A stretch of DNA of 64,000 bases from the NCBI RefSeq assembly GCF_951230135.1, contig NZ_CATNVC010000008.1, positions 1 through 64,000 on the forward strand, given 5' to 3'. Every line of letters begins with the position of its first letter. Position 1 is the stretch's first letter. Under the pieces are notes generated by a model. It was not told the origin of the DNA, made no database searches, and saw only the letters and a list, made by a program, of their open reading frames with translations. The position numbers were made by a program, and so were the translations under genes. Positions 15,196-23,822 of this stretch are shown piece by piece. The DNA comes from Butyricicoccus sp. Marseille-Q5471 (lineage in GTDB: Bacteria > Bacillota > Clostridia > Oscillospirales > Butyricicoccaceae).

Positions 15196-16689
15196 TTAAT
15201 CCTCACAGGTGCGGTAGCTGTCAAACTGCGCTTCAATTTCAGTGGAAGGCGCAGGCGTGAGCAGGCTGACGATGATGATGGCAGCCAGACCGAAGATAAA
15301 GCCCGGGACAATTTCATACAGGTCGAAGATGCCGCCCGAAAGCTGCGCCCAGACCAAATCGACCACGCCGCCGACGACAATGCCGGCGAGTGCGCCATAC
15401 TTATTGGTGCGCTTCCAGAACAGCGAGCACAGAACCAACGGACCGAAGGTTGCGCCAAAGCCTGCCCATGCATACTCAACCAAATCGAGTACGGAACTGT
15501 CGGGGTTCATTGCGATAAGGCCTGCAATCAGCGCAACTGCAACGACGCAGATGCGCGAAACCCACATTTGCTCCTTAGCGGAGGCGTTGGGGCGAATCTT
15601 TGCGTGATAAAAGTCTTCGGTAATCGCCGAGGCGGTGACCAGAAGCTGGCTATCTGCTGTAGACATGATAGCGGCTAGAATAGCAGCAAGGAAGATGCCT
15701 GCGATAAACACGGGGAACAGGTGCTGTACCATCGTGATATAGACGGTCTCCTGCGCACCGGTGGCGGCAAGGTCAACCGGCAGATACATACGACCTGCCA
15801 TGCCAATCAGCACGGCTGCGGTGAGCGAAATCAGCACCCAAACGGTCGCAATGCGGCGAGATTTCTTAATCGCCGCCGGTTTCTCAATGCCCATAAAGCG
15901 AACCAGAATGTGAGGTTGGCCAAAGTAGCCGAGTCCCCATGCAAGCAGCGAGATGATACCGATTAAAGTAAGCTTTGTGCCATCGGCGTCGGTCAGAAAG
16001 TTGAGGAAGTGCGGATTAAAGGCTTCAACCTGACCGATAAAGGCTTCAAAACCACCCATACGGGAAATAGCAATTGTCGGCACGCCGAGGACACAGAAAA
16101 ACATCAGTAGTCCTTGGAAGAAGTCGGTCCAGCATACAGCGAAAAATCCGCCCGCAAAGGTGTAGCTGACAACGACGACCAGTCCGATTAGGAGTGCGGC
16201 AAGGTACGAGATGCCGAAAACGGAGGAAAACAGCTTTGCCGCGCCGACAAAGCCGGATGCAGTGTAAAAAAGATAGAATACAAGGATGAACAGTGAGCAA
16301 ATGACCGAAATCGCGCCCGATTTATCCTCAAAGCGGTTCGAAAAGAACTGAGGCAGCGTGATGGAATCACCTGCAACCTTGGTATATTGACGCAGCGGCT
16401 TTGCAACGAGCAGCCAGTTGAGATAAGTGCCGATTGCTAGACCGATTGCAATCCACGAAGCGGAAAGACCGGACAGATAGGCTGCGCCCGGCAGCCCCAT
16501 CAGCAGCCAACCCGACATGTCGGATGCCTGCGCCGACATGGAAGTAACCCAGGAACCGAGCTTGCGGCCACCAAGGAAATACTCGGTTGTTGTGCGGTTT
16601 TTGCCGTAGAAGAACATACCGATACAGATCATAAAGATCAGATAGACTGCAAACGCGGCAATGATTACGAAGTTGTTGTTGATATACAT
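15196..16689 (-). CDS. putP: Sodium/proline symporter PutP
   Basis: 497 residues, about 13 membrane helices, sodium:solute symporter family. Early FFYGKNRTTTEYFLGGRKLGSWVTSMSAQASDMSGWLL carries the Na+-site serines and the ASDMSGW motif characteristic of PutP, and AILAAIMSTADSQLL is the second Na+ site (helix 8) typical of proline transporters. It has its own promoter and lies just downstream of the leftward proline-synthesis operon, so uptake and synthesis genes are neighbours. It is the first gene of a run with the metallo-hydrolase, DUF3006 and lysA genes. Confidence 0.92.
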   Translation of the reverse strand: MYINNNFVIIAAFAVYLIFMICIGMFFYGKNRTTTEYFLGGRKLGSWVTSMSAQASDMSGWLLMGLPGAAYLSGLSASWIAIGLAIGTYLNWLLVAKPLRQYTKVAGDSITLPQFFSNRFEDKSGAISVICSLFILVFYLFYTASGFVGAAKLFSSVFGISYLAALLIGLVVVVSYTFAGGFFAVCWTDFFQGLLMFFCVLGVPTIAISRMGGFEAFIGQVEAFNPHFLNFLTDADGTKLTLIGIISLLAWGLGYFGQPHILVRFMGIEKPAAIKKSRRIATVWVLISLTAAVLIGMAGRMYLPVDLAATGAQETVYITMVQHLFPVFIAGIFLAAILAAIMSTADSQLLVTASAITEDFYHAKIRPNASAKEQMWVSRICVVAVALIAGLIAMNPDSSVLDLVEYAWAGFGATFGPLVLCSLFWKRTNKYGALAGIVVGGVVDLVWAQLSGGIFDLYEIVPGFIFGLAAIIIVSLLTPAPSTEIEAQFDSYRTCED

Positions 16690-16715
16690 TTTAACCCTCC
16701 CTATTTGTCAATTAT

Positions 16716-16744
16716 ATTATATATGAAAAGAGGATTTTTTGCAA
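16716..16744 (-). promoter_or_regulatory. Promoter of putP
   Basis: Leftward TTGCAA (16744-16739), 17-bp spacer, TATAAT (16721-16716). The surrounding sequence is a run of TATA repeats, and GGGAGGG follows near the start codon. Confidence 0.82.
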
Positions 16745-16836
16745 TATCATGGTGAAAGTAAACGAGCTCCAACTTGCATTTTGTGAAAAACGCAGCGGAG
16801 GGGTAGGATAATACAGATAAAAGCGCAAAGGTTTTA

Positions 16837-16866
16837 CAAAAACAGCCCGCACTCATCGTACGGGCT
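16837..16866 (-). terminator. Intrinsic terminator of the proBA-CYTH operon
   Basis: Read leftward: AGCCCG ... CGGGCT stem with an 11-nt loop, then GTTTTTG. It is just after the stop of the CYTH gene and ahead of the putP promoter. Confidence 0.7.
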
Positions 16867-16871
16867 ATGTT

Positions 16872-17465
16872 TTACAGCTTCATGGCGCGAGCCAGCTTGC
16901 TCAGAGGTTCTACTTCAAGGGCAAGATGATCGGCAAGCTCAGCCGCCATTTGATGGAAAGTATCCTCTGTGCCTGCGACAAATTCCAGTTCGATTTCACA
17001 AAGCGGCGACGATTTCTCGCCTCGACGCAGCAAACCTTCGTCAAGTGCAAGCTCGCAAACGGTATCGTCCTGCTGCAGTAGGATGGCGCAGCGGGTAAAG
17101 TCGACAGCGCACGTCATCTGAAGCGGAGCGGAGGCGGCCAGAGCGCAGAGCTCCTGCGGTGCACCGTGCGCAGGCAGACGAGCAAGTCCGTCCTGAATGC
17201 TGTCCGCATCGCACTGAAATTCTTCATGTGCGCGCATGCCTTCGGGAGTGGTGGTATTGCGCAGCTTCATGCAGCACACGCTCTTGTCGTTTTCCTGCCG
17301 CAAGCGAAGGGCGGCCTCGTGCTGACGGAGCAAACCGTCTGCAGTATCAAAATATTCTGATTGCATATGAATGGTACGCGCCTGACTGCCAATACGGCTC
17401 GACGCCCACAAAAGAGCCGAACCAAGTACCGTTGCATCAGCACGCCACTTGTACTCTTGTTCCAT
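16872..17465 (-). CDS. CYTH domain protein (inorganic triphosphatase-like)
   Basis: 197 residues. The N-terminal MEQEYKWR is the ExExK signature of CYTH enzymes, followed by Arg/Lys-rich strands (LRLRQEND) and a late CEIELEFVAG, which supplies the paired metal-binding glutamates. CYTH proteins form an eight-stranded tunnel that hydrolyses triphosphates or makes cAMP; in bacteria most are inorganic triphosphatases. Its start is the very next base after the proA stop, so it is cotranscribed with proBA. Why a triphosphatase should follow proline genes is unclear. Confidence 0.85.
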   Translation of the reverse strand: MEQEYKWRADATVLGSALLWASSRIGSQARTIHMQSEYFDTADGLLRQHEAALRLRQENDKSVCCMKLRNTTTPEGMRAHEEFQCDADSIQDGLARLPAHGAPQELCALAASAPLQMTCAVDFTRCAILLQQDDTVCELALDEGLLRRGEKSSPLCEIELEFVAGTEDTFHQMAAELADHLALEVEPLSKLARAMKL

Positions 17466-18713
17466 TTAACGCACCTGTCCGTTTCCATAAATAATATATT
17501 TGGTGGAGGTGAGCGCGGTTAGTCCCATCGGACCGCGTGCATGCAGTTTTTGCGTAGAAATACCGATTTCCGCGCCGAAACCGAATTCGAATCCGTCTGT
17601 AAATCGGGTAGAAGCGTTAACATATACGGCTGCCGCATCGACCTCCTCCAGAAAACGCTGGGACGATTCGTAATCACGGGTCACGATGCACTCTGAGTGG
17701 CCGGTGTTAAAGCGGTTGATATGATCGATGGCTTCGTCAAGGGAATCGACAATCTTAATAGAAATTTCGTAATCGAGATATTCCTTGCCGTAGTCCTCAT
17801 CGGTTGCAGGCAGAACGGTTTCACCGAGTATTTCCATAGTGCGCGGACAGCCGTGCAGTTTAACGCCGCTCGGTGCGAGTCCTGCTGCCGCCATGGGCAG
17901 GAATGCTGCTGCTGCATCCTTGTGAACCAGCAGGCTTTCGGCCGCGTTGCATACAGAGGGGCGCTGGCATTTCGCATTGACAAGAATCTGCTGCGCCATG
18001 TCAAAATCAGCCGAAGCGTCCACATAAACGTGGCAGTTGCCGGTGCCGGTTTCAATGACCGGGACTGTTGCATTTTGCACAACGGCCTGAATCAGACCCG
18101 CACCGCCGCGGGGAATCAGCACGTCAAGATAGCCGTTCAGGCGCATCATTTGATTAGAGCTGTCCCGCGTTGTGTCCTCAACTAAATTGATTGCATCGGG
18201 AGGCAGACCCTCGGTCTCCAGTGCGGCGCGCATCAGCTCGGTCAGCTTCATCGAGGAGTAGAACGCCTCTTTGCCGCCGCGCAGGATGCAAGCGGAACCG
18301 GCCTTGAAGCAGAGCGCGGCAGCGTCTACCGTCACATTTGGACGCGCTTCGTAAATGATTCCGATTACACCCATGGGCACGCGCTTCTGCCCAATGTTGA
18401 GTCCGTTGGGCGTTTTGTGCATCCACAGCACTTCGCCAATCGGGTCAGGCAGAGCGGCAACCTGACGGCAGCCCTCAGCAATGCCTTCGATGCGCCTCTT
18501 GTCAAGCGTGAGCCGGTCGATTAAACCGTCGTTCAACCCGCTTTTGCGGCCGTTTTCAATATCAACGGCATTGGCCGCGATGATATCGTCCGCATGCGCA
18601 AGAAGCGCATTGGCGATGGAAATCAGACCGCGATTTTTCTCGTTTGCGCCCAGCTTGGCAACCGTACGTTTCGCCACGTTCGCCGCGCGGGCAATGGTCA
18701 TTAGGTCTCTCAT
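17466..18713 (-). CDS. proA: Gamma-glutamyl phosphate reductase
   Basis: Second step of proline synthesis: NADPH reduction of glutamyl-5-phosphate to glutamate semialdehyde. 415 residues, aldehyde dehydrogenase fold. Seen: GVIGIIYEARPNVTVDAAALC, the ILRGGKEA loop, TGTGNCHVYVD, the catalytic Cys region KCQRPSVCNAAE, and a C-terminal RGPMGLTALTS. The length matches the family. Its ATG overlaps the proB stop by 4 bp and its stop abuts the CYTH gene, giving a tight proB-proA-CYTH operon. Confidence 0.96.
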   Translation of the reverse strand: MRDLMTIARAANVAKRTVAKLGANEKNRGLISIANALLAHADDIIAANAVDIENGRKSGLNDGLIDRLTLDKRRIEGIAEGCRQVAALPDPIGEVLWMHKTPNGLNIGQKRVPMGVIGIIYEARPNVTVDAAALCFKAGSACILRGGKEAFYSSMKLTELMRAALETEGLPPDAINLVEDTTRDSSNQMMRLNGYLDVLIPRGGAGLIQAVVQNATVPVIETGTGNCHVYVDASADFDMAQQILVNAKCQRPSVCNAAESLLVHKDAAAAFLPMAAAGLAPSGVKLHGCPRTMEILGETVLPATDEDYGKEYLDYEISIKIVDSLDEAIDHINRFNTGHSECIVTRDYESSQRFLEEVDAAAVYVNASTRFTDGFEFGFGAEIGISTQKLHARGPMGLTALTSTKYIIYGNGQVR

Positions 18714-19519
18714 GATTCGGCGCCTCCTCGTGCAAACAGAGTTCCGACCTGTTTGCCGTCTACGATGTCATATAATATTTCCGAGCGCTCGCCGTTGGCG
18801 ATCAGCATCGGTATGCCTGCATCCATGCACAGTTCGGCGGCGGTCAGCTTGGTTGCCATGCCGCCTGTGCCGCCCGCCGTGCCTGCACCGCCCGCCATGC
18901 GGCGTACTCTGGCGTCAATCTTGCATACATGGGTGATGAGCCGCGCCTGCGGATTTTTGCGGGGATCAGAGTCGTATAACCCGTCAATATCGGTGAAGAT
19001 AATGAGCAAATCCGCTTCGCACATACGTGCAACCACAGCGGAAAGCGTGTCGTTATCGCCAAAATTTTCGATGTGAACCAGCTCTGCCGTTGCAACTGTG
19101 TCGTTTTCGTTGACAATCGGAACAACACCGGTATGAATCAGCGCGGTGAAGGTATTATGGATGTTTTCGCGCTGCCCATCGTTGGTAATATTCTCGCGCG
19201 TCAGCAGAATTTGTGCAACATTAATGCCGTACTCCAGAAACATCTTGTCATAGATGTGCATCAGTTCGCATTGACCGACCGCAGCACAGGCCTGCTTCAT
19301 CGGAAGTGAACTGGGACGTTCTGTCAAACCCAGCTTGCCGAGACCTACACCGACCGCACCTGACGACACGAGTACCATCTCAAATCCGCGGTTTTGCAGG
19401 TCACAAACACAGCGGACAAGCTGTTCGATACGACGGATGTTGAGTTTGCCGTTGGGATACGTCAGTGTGGAGGTGCCGACCTTGACGACGATGCGGCGTA
19501 CCTCGTCGATATTAAGCAT
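18710..19519 (-). CDS. proB: Glutamate 5-kinase (short form, no PUA domain)
   Basis: First step of proline synthesis: ATP phosphorylation of glutamate. 269 residues of the amino-acid kinase fold: VVKVGTSTLTY at the N-terminus, VLVSSGAVGVG, PIVNENDTV, FTDIDGLYDSDPR and a GGMATKLTAAELC segment. It stops about 100 residues short of the Escherichia coli enzyme because the C-terminal PUA domain is missing; such short forms are known in Firmicutes. The PUA domain affects feedback behaviour, so proline inhibition may differ here. A TTGTCA-17-TAGAAT promoter and AAGGAGAG ribosome site precede it. Confidence 0.95.
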   Translation of the reverse strand: MLNIDEVRRIVVKVGTSTLTYPNGKLNIRRIEQLVRCVCDLQNRGFEMVLVSSGAVGVGLGKLGLTERPSSLPMKQACAAVGQCELMHIYDKMFLEYGINVAQILLTRENITNDGQRENIHNTFTALIHTGVVPIVNENDTVATAELVHIENFGDNDTLSAVVARMCEADLLIIFTDIDGLYDSDPRKNPQARLITHVCKIDARVRRMAGGAGTAGGTGGMATKLTAAELCMDAGIPMLIANGERSEILYDIVDGKQVGTLFARGGAES

Positions 19520-19559
19520 GGTTGTCTCTCCTTAAAGTTATACATTCTAATTCATCTTA

Positions 19560-19588
19560 ATTCTATCACAGTGGCGCGGCAGTGACAA
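19560..19588 (-). promoter_or_regulatory. Promoter of proBA-CYTH
   Basis: Leftward TTGTCA (19588-19583), 17-bp spacer, TAGAAT (19565-19560). Divergent from the zapA promoter. Confidence 0.75.
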
Positions 19589-19604
19589 GTGAAACAAAAA
19601 AATG

Positions 19605-19633
19605 TTCCAAACAGTAGGCCTGTGTGTTATAAT
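19605..19633 (+). promoter_or_regulatory. Promoter of the zapA-to-MreCD-PBP2 run
   Basis: TTCCAA (19605-19610), 17-bp spacer, perfect TATAAT (19628-19633), about 55 bp before zapA. Confidence 0.65.
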
Positions 19634-19688
19634 GTAACTTATCGAATTATGCCTTTATGACGACAACGCGAAAGGAAGGGATCACAAA

Positions 19689-20327
19689 ATGGCAAACCGG
19701 ATCACGATCCAAATCGCCGGCCAACGCTATACCCTGTTGGCCGAAGAGTCCGAAGAATATATGAGCGAAGTCGCTGAGTTGGCGCAGCAGACCATTGTGG
19801 CATGCGGCGGCTCTTCAAGCTTTGCGAGCACGCGCGCTTTGGCGCTTGCGGTTGTCAATTTAGCCGATGAATACATCAAGGCAAAGCGGGAAACGCGGGA
19901 TGCACAGGCACGGGTTCGTGTGGTTGAAACCGAGGCGAACGCCCTGCAGGAGGAGATTGTGCGTCTTCAGCGCGCTGCAGTTGTTTCGGCTGAGTCTCAG
20001 CCGGCAGAGCAGACTGAGGCTGCTGTTGCGGTGGAAATACCTGCTGAAAAAACAGAAGAGATGCAATGTGAGGCTCCGGTGGAGGAGGAAAAACCTGTGC
20101 CTCAACCGGCAGAACAGCGGATTCGGCAGTCTGCGGAAGCGCCGTTGCCGCAGGCGGAGACTGTGGCTACACCTGCAGAACAGCCTAAACCGCAGCCGGT
20201 CGCTGCCGCAGCGGCAAAACCTGCCGTGACACAGGAGGAAGCTGCAAAACTGGCTGCGCAGATGCTGATGAAAAACAAGAAGAAAAAGGGGCGCAGGAGT
20301 GCCAAACACCCCGCATACAAACATTAG
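19689..20327 (+). CDS. zapA: Cell division protein ZapA with long disordered tail
   Basis: ZapA promotes FtsZ bundling at the division site. Residues 1-90 show the family: RITIQIAGQRYTLLAEE then ALAVVNLADEYIKAK followed by a coiled coil (about 60-95). Normal ZapA ends there at 85-105 residues. This protein continues for over 110 residues of Pro/Ala/Glu/Gln-rich low-complexity sequence (about 98-185), one more short helix (EEAAKLAAQMLMKNK) and a very basic end (KKKKGRRSAKH). The tail could be a flexible spacer to a membrane, nucleoid or partner contact; that is speculation. The stop lies 3 bp before the U32 gene. Confidence 0.85.
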   Translation: MANRITIQIAGQRYTLLAEESEEYMSEVAELAQQTIVACGGSSSFASTRALALAVVNLADEYIKAKRETRDAQARVRVVETEANALQEEIVRLQRAAVVSAESQPAEQTEAAVAVEIPAEKTEEMQCEAPVEEEKPVPQPAEQRIRQSAEAPLPQAETVATPAEQPKPQPVAAAAAKPAVTQEEAAKLAAQMLMKNKKKKGRRSAKHPAYKH

Positions 20328-20330
20328 ACT

Positions 20331-22373
20331 ATGAAAAAACAAATTGAATTATTGGCGCCTGCAGGTTCGCCCGAGGGCGTTCGTGCCGCTGTGCAGTCAG
20401 GAGCAGGCGCTGTTTATATGGGCTTTGGCACGTTCAATGCCCGGCGAGGTGCGCAGAATTTTTCGCACGATGAAATGGCCGAAGCGATTGCTTATTGCCG
20501 TGCGCGTGGCGTAAAAACCAATATCACATTTAATATCCTTGCTTCTGACCGCGAGCTGACCGCCGCGATGCAGGATGCCAAATTTCTGTATGAAGCCGGT
20601 GCGGATGCGCTGATCGTGCAGGATTTGGGCGTGGCACGTTTGCTCAAAAAGCATGCGCCTGATTTGGCGCTGCATGCTTCAACTCAGATGACAATTCACA
20701 CGCTGGATGGTGCAAAGCAAGCCAAAGAGTTGGGGTTTTCCCGCGTCGTGCTCAGCCGAGAGTGCCGGATGGATGACATCCGCGCAATTACCGAGCAGTC
20801 CAGCGTGGAAACCGAGGTGTTTGTGCATGGCGCACTTTGTATGTGCTATTCGGGACAGTGTTATCTGTCGGCGCTGATTGGGCAGCGCTCGGGCAACCGA
20901 GGCCTGTGCGCACAACCGTGCCGCCTGCCATACAGCGGCGGCTACCCGCTGTCGCTCAAGGATCTTTCGCTCGCCGGACATGTCAGTCAACTCGCTGATT
21001 TGGGCGTTTCCTCACTCAAAATAGAGGGGCGTATGAAACGGCCGGAGTATGCGGCGATCGTCACCAAAATCTATGCCGATTTGCTGCGCGAACACCGCGA
21101 TCCGACGTCAGAGGAGCGAGAGACGCTGCGTCTTGTGTTCTCACGCGACGGTTTTACCGATGGATACCTGATAGGGCAGAAGGGCGACGATATGTTCGGC
21201 ACCAAAACCGATGTGCCGATGGGCGAGGTCAAGCACTTATATGATGAGGCTGCGCACCGCTTTGCGGAAGGCAGAGAGGCGCCGCTGGTGCCGGTTGATA
21301 TTCGGCTTGGAGTCAGTGAAGACGGACTCTCTCTGTGCGCGGAAGACGAAAACGGAACATGGACAGGCTCTGCCGACCATGACCCCATTGAACCGGCTCG
21401 CAGCCGTCCGACAACACCTGAGATGATTGAGAAAAATCTTCGAAAGACAGGCGGTACGCCGTTTGACGTGCGTACTGTTGAAATTGACCTGCCTGACGGT
21501 TTGATGATTCCGGCCGCGCGCGTCAATGCATTGCGCCGCACCGCGCTGAATACACTGCTTACGCTGCGAGGTCTGCCGCCGAGCGTTCAGTGGAAGGAAT
21601 GTGAGGATGCCCCCTTGCCGTGTACTGCACGCGCGTTCAAGGGCTTCACCGCTTCCGTGCGAACGCAGGAACAGGCTGAGGCGCTGCAGGGACTGGGACT
21701 CGAGACTGTCTTTGTGCCGCTCGAAATCGCTGCAAAAACAGGCTTGTCTGCAGTGCTGCCGCGCATTTGGTTTGACCATGAACAGCAGGAAATTGAAACA
21801 CAGCTTGCGCGGGCACAGGCCCTGGGAACACGCTGCGTGCTGGTCGGAAATATCGGCCACATCCCGCTTGCAAAACGGCTTAATATGACCGCGTGCGGAG
21901 ATTTCGGCCTGAATGCTTATAATAGTGATACGCTGGAAACTCTGGCTGATTTAGGTGTTGCGCGGCAAACTCTGTCCTTTGAGGCACGTTTGGCGCAGCT
22001 GCGCGACTTAAAGAAGCCGCTCGATACCGAGTTGATTATTTATGGCCGTCTGCCGCTGATGGTGTTTGAAAACTGCGCTATTCGCAGACAGCACGGCGGA
22101 AAATGCGCCTGTCAAAACGGCGTGACCTATCTGACCGACCGCATGGGGCAGAAGTTTGCGTTACTGCCTGAGTTTGGCTGCCGCAATACCCTGTTGGCAA
22201 ACCGTGCGCTTTATCTGCCGGAGGATTCTCGGGAGGTGGGAGTGACACATGCGCGATTGTTGTTTACGATTGAGCCTCCTGAAGAATGTGCTCGGATTGC
22301 GCGTGCCATTTTGGCGGGGGAACGTCTGAACGGAGAATTCACTAAGGGATTATACCATCGAGGAGTCGAATAA
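20331..22373 (+). CDS. U32 family protein with DUF3656 (RlhA-like RNA hydroxylation factor)
   Basis: 680 residues. Starts with the U32 signature IELLAPAGSPEGVRAAVQSGA, a TIM-barrel-like N-terminal half, and the cysteine cluster CMCYSGQCY ... GLCAQPCRLPY (about 168-202) that would bind an iron-sulfur cluster. The C-terminal half matches DUF3656 and includes two more Cys pairs near GGKCACQNG. Proteins of this build (RlhA/YdcP; TrhP/YegQ are shorter relatives) hydroxylate RNA bases using prephenate-dependent chemistry, so an RNA-modifying role is more likely than the older 'collagenase/peptidase' label. It sits in the zapA-maf-mreCD run. Confidence 0.88.
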   Translation: MKKQIELLAPAGSPEGVRAAVQSGAGAVYMGFGTFNARRGAQNFSHDEMAEAIAYCRARGVKTNITFNILASDRELTAAMQDAKFLYEAGADALIVQDLGVARLLKKHAPDLALHASTQMTIHTLDGAKQAKELGFSRVVLSRECRMDDIRAITEQSSVETEVFVHGALCMCYSGQCYLSALIGQRSGNRGLCAQPCRLPYSGGYPLSLKDLSLAGHVSQLADLGVSSLKIEGRMKRPEYAAIVTKIYADLLREHRDPTSEERETLRLVFSRDGFTDGYLIGQKGDDMFGTKTDVPMGEVKHLYDEAAHRFAEGREAPLVPVDIRLGVSEDGLSLCAEDENGTWTGSADHDPIEPARSRPTTPEMIEKNLRKTGGTPFDVRTVEIDLPDGLMIPAARVNALRRTALNTLLTLRGLPPSVQWKECEDAPLPCTARAFKGFTASVRTQEQAEALQGLGLETVFVPLEIAAKTGLSAVLPRIWFDHEQQEIETQLARAQALGTRCVLVGNIGHIPLAKRLNMTACGDFGLNAYNSDTLETLADLGVARQTLSFEARLAQLRDLKKPLDTELIIYGRLPLMVFENCAIRRQHGGKCACQNGVTYLTDRMGQKFALLPEFGCRNTLLANRALYLPEDSREVGVTHARLLFTIEPPEECARIARAILAGERLNGEFTKGLYHRGVE

Positions 22374-22378
22374 CAACT

Positions 22379-22951
22379 ATGAAACTGATTTTGGCCTCCG
22401 CTTCGCCGCGGCGGCAGGAGCTGCTGCAGCTGATTACCAAGGATTTTATTATATGCCCTGCGGATGCGGATGAAACACTGCGCCCCGGCGCGCCGCTTGC
22501 TGATGAGGTAGTACGTCTGTCCGCTGCAAAGGCGGAAACGGTGCGCTGTATGCATCCTGCCGGTGTGTGTATCGGTTCGGACACAATGGTGACGATTGAC
22601 GGTCGTTCGCTCGGAAAGCCGCGGGATGAAAAGCACGCGGCCGAAATGCTGCGCATGCTGCGGGGACGCACCCACGAAGTGTTGACCGGCCTTGCGGTAT
22701 TGATACCGGAGGGCGAAATGCGCACGCTGTGTACGTGCACACGTGTTACTTTCCGCGACTTTGAAGATGACGAACTGGAGCAATATCTGAAAACTGGCGA
22801 GCCGATTGACAAAGCCGGCGCGTACGGGATTCAAGGGCACGGGGCATTGCTGATTGAGCGTATTGAAGGCGACTATTACAGCGTGATGGGACTGCCGGTG
22901 GCGGGACTCAATGTGATTTTGCGCGAAATCGGCGCAGTACAACGCGATTGA
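22379..22951 (+). CDS. maf: Maf family nucleotide pyrophosphatase
   Basis: 190 residues. LILASASPRRQELL at the N-terminus, IGSDTMVTIDGRSLGKPRD, and DKAGAYGIQGHGALLIERIEGDYYSVMGLP are the Maf signatures. Maf proteins hydrolyse dTTP, UTP or modified NTPs and are linked to septum regulation in Bacillus subtilis, where maf lies directly upstream of mreBCD; the same order is seen here, minus mreB. It starts 5 bp after the U32 gene stop. Confidence 0.95.
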   Translation: MKLILASASPRRQELLQLITKDFIICPADADETLRPGAPLADEVVRLSAAKAETVRCMHPAGVCIGSDTMVTIDGRSLGKPRDEKHAAEMLRMLRGRTHEVLTGLAVLIPEGEMRTLCTCTRVTFRDFEDDELEQYLKTGEPIDKAGAYGIQGHGALLIERIEGDYYSVMGLPVAGLNVILREIGAVQRD

Positions 22952-22979
22952 GACTGAAACGGAGAGGAGATACACATTC

Positions 22980-23819
22980 TTGCGAAGAAAAAATTATACC
23001 TCGCGGTTCTTTATCTGCATCGCGGTTGTGGTTGCGTTTTGCCTGTTGAGCGCGGTTTATAGCGGACTGACGGGCAACGCTTCGCCGGTTACCCGATTGG
23101 TTGGTATTGTGACTACACCGCTGCAAAAGCTGGGCACCGGTATCGGCGGTGTATTCGGCAAGGGACATGAGTATTTTTTCGAGGTGGATGAACTCAAGGC
23201 GGAGAATGAAAAATTGAAGCAGCAGGTTCGTGATATGGAGCAGCAGGTTCGTGACGCCGCAGTAGCGCTGGACGAAAATGATCGTCTACGTACCCAGCTT
23301 GGCATGGCCGAGCGCAACCGCGAGCTGACACTGCAGACCGCTGAGGTAATCGGCCGGAATCCGGGCGACTGGGCGACCACGCTGACACTGGATAAAGGGT
23401 CATCAAGCGGAGTGGAAGTGAATGATTTGGTGCAGACAGAGGACGGCATGGTTGGCTATGTATCGTCTGTTGCGTCAAATTATTGCGAGGTAACGACAGT
23501 AGTGGATGTCGAGATGCAGTGCGGGGCGCTGGTCACACGCACGCGCGAGGCTGCGATTGCAGAAGGCAATTACGATCTGATGGCACAGGGATTTCTTCGG
23601 CTGTCCTACTTGAAGGAAAACGCCGATCTGGTCATCGGCGATACCATCGAGACATCGGGCCGCGGCGGCGTATTTCCCAAGGGCATTATGATCGGTACGG
23701 TGGAAAGTGTGCTGCCTGAGGAAAACGGAATTTCCTATTATGCGGTCATTAAGCCTTTCGTCAATGCCGAGATGGTGACAAGTGTGTCTATCATCACCGA
23801 TTATACGATCACGGAGTAA
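22980..23819 (+). CDS. mreC: Rod shape-determining protein MreC
   Basis: 279 residues: a short basic N-terminus, one membrane helix (residues 9-27), a coiled coil of about 65-105 (DELKAENEKLKQQVRDMEQQ), then the beta-rich periplasmic-type domain with GRNPGDWATTLTLDKGSSSGV and DTIETSGRGGVFPKGIMIGTV. It links the elongation machinery to PBP2. The start is a TTG at 22980, 9 nt after GGAGAGGAGA; no ATG is available near the family's usual start. It lies 4 bp from mreD. Confidence 0.94.
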   Translation: MRRKNYTSRFFICIAVVVAFCLLSAVYSGLTGNASPVTRLVGIVTTPLQKLGTGIGGVFGKGHEYFFEVDELKAENEKLKQQVRDMEQQVRDAAVALDENDRLRTQLGMAERNRELTLQTAEVIGRNPGDWATTLTLDKGSSSGVEVNDLVQTEDGMVGYVSSVASNYCEVTTVVDVEMQCGALVTRTREAAIAEGNYDLMAQGFLRLSYLKENADLVIGDTIETSGRGGVFPKGIMIGTVESVLPEENGISYYAVIKPFVNAEMVTSVSIITDYTITE

Positions 23820-23822
23820 ATC

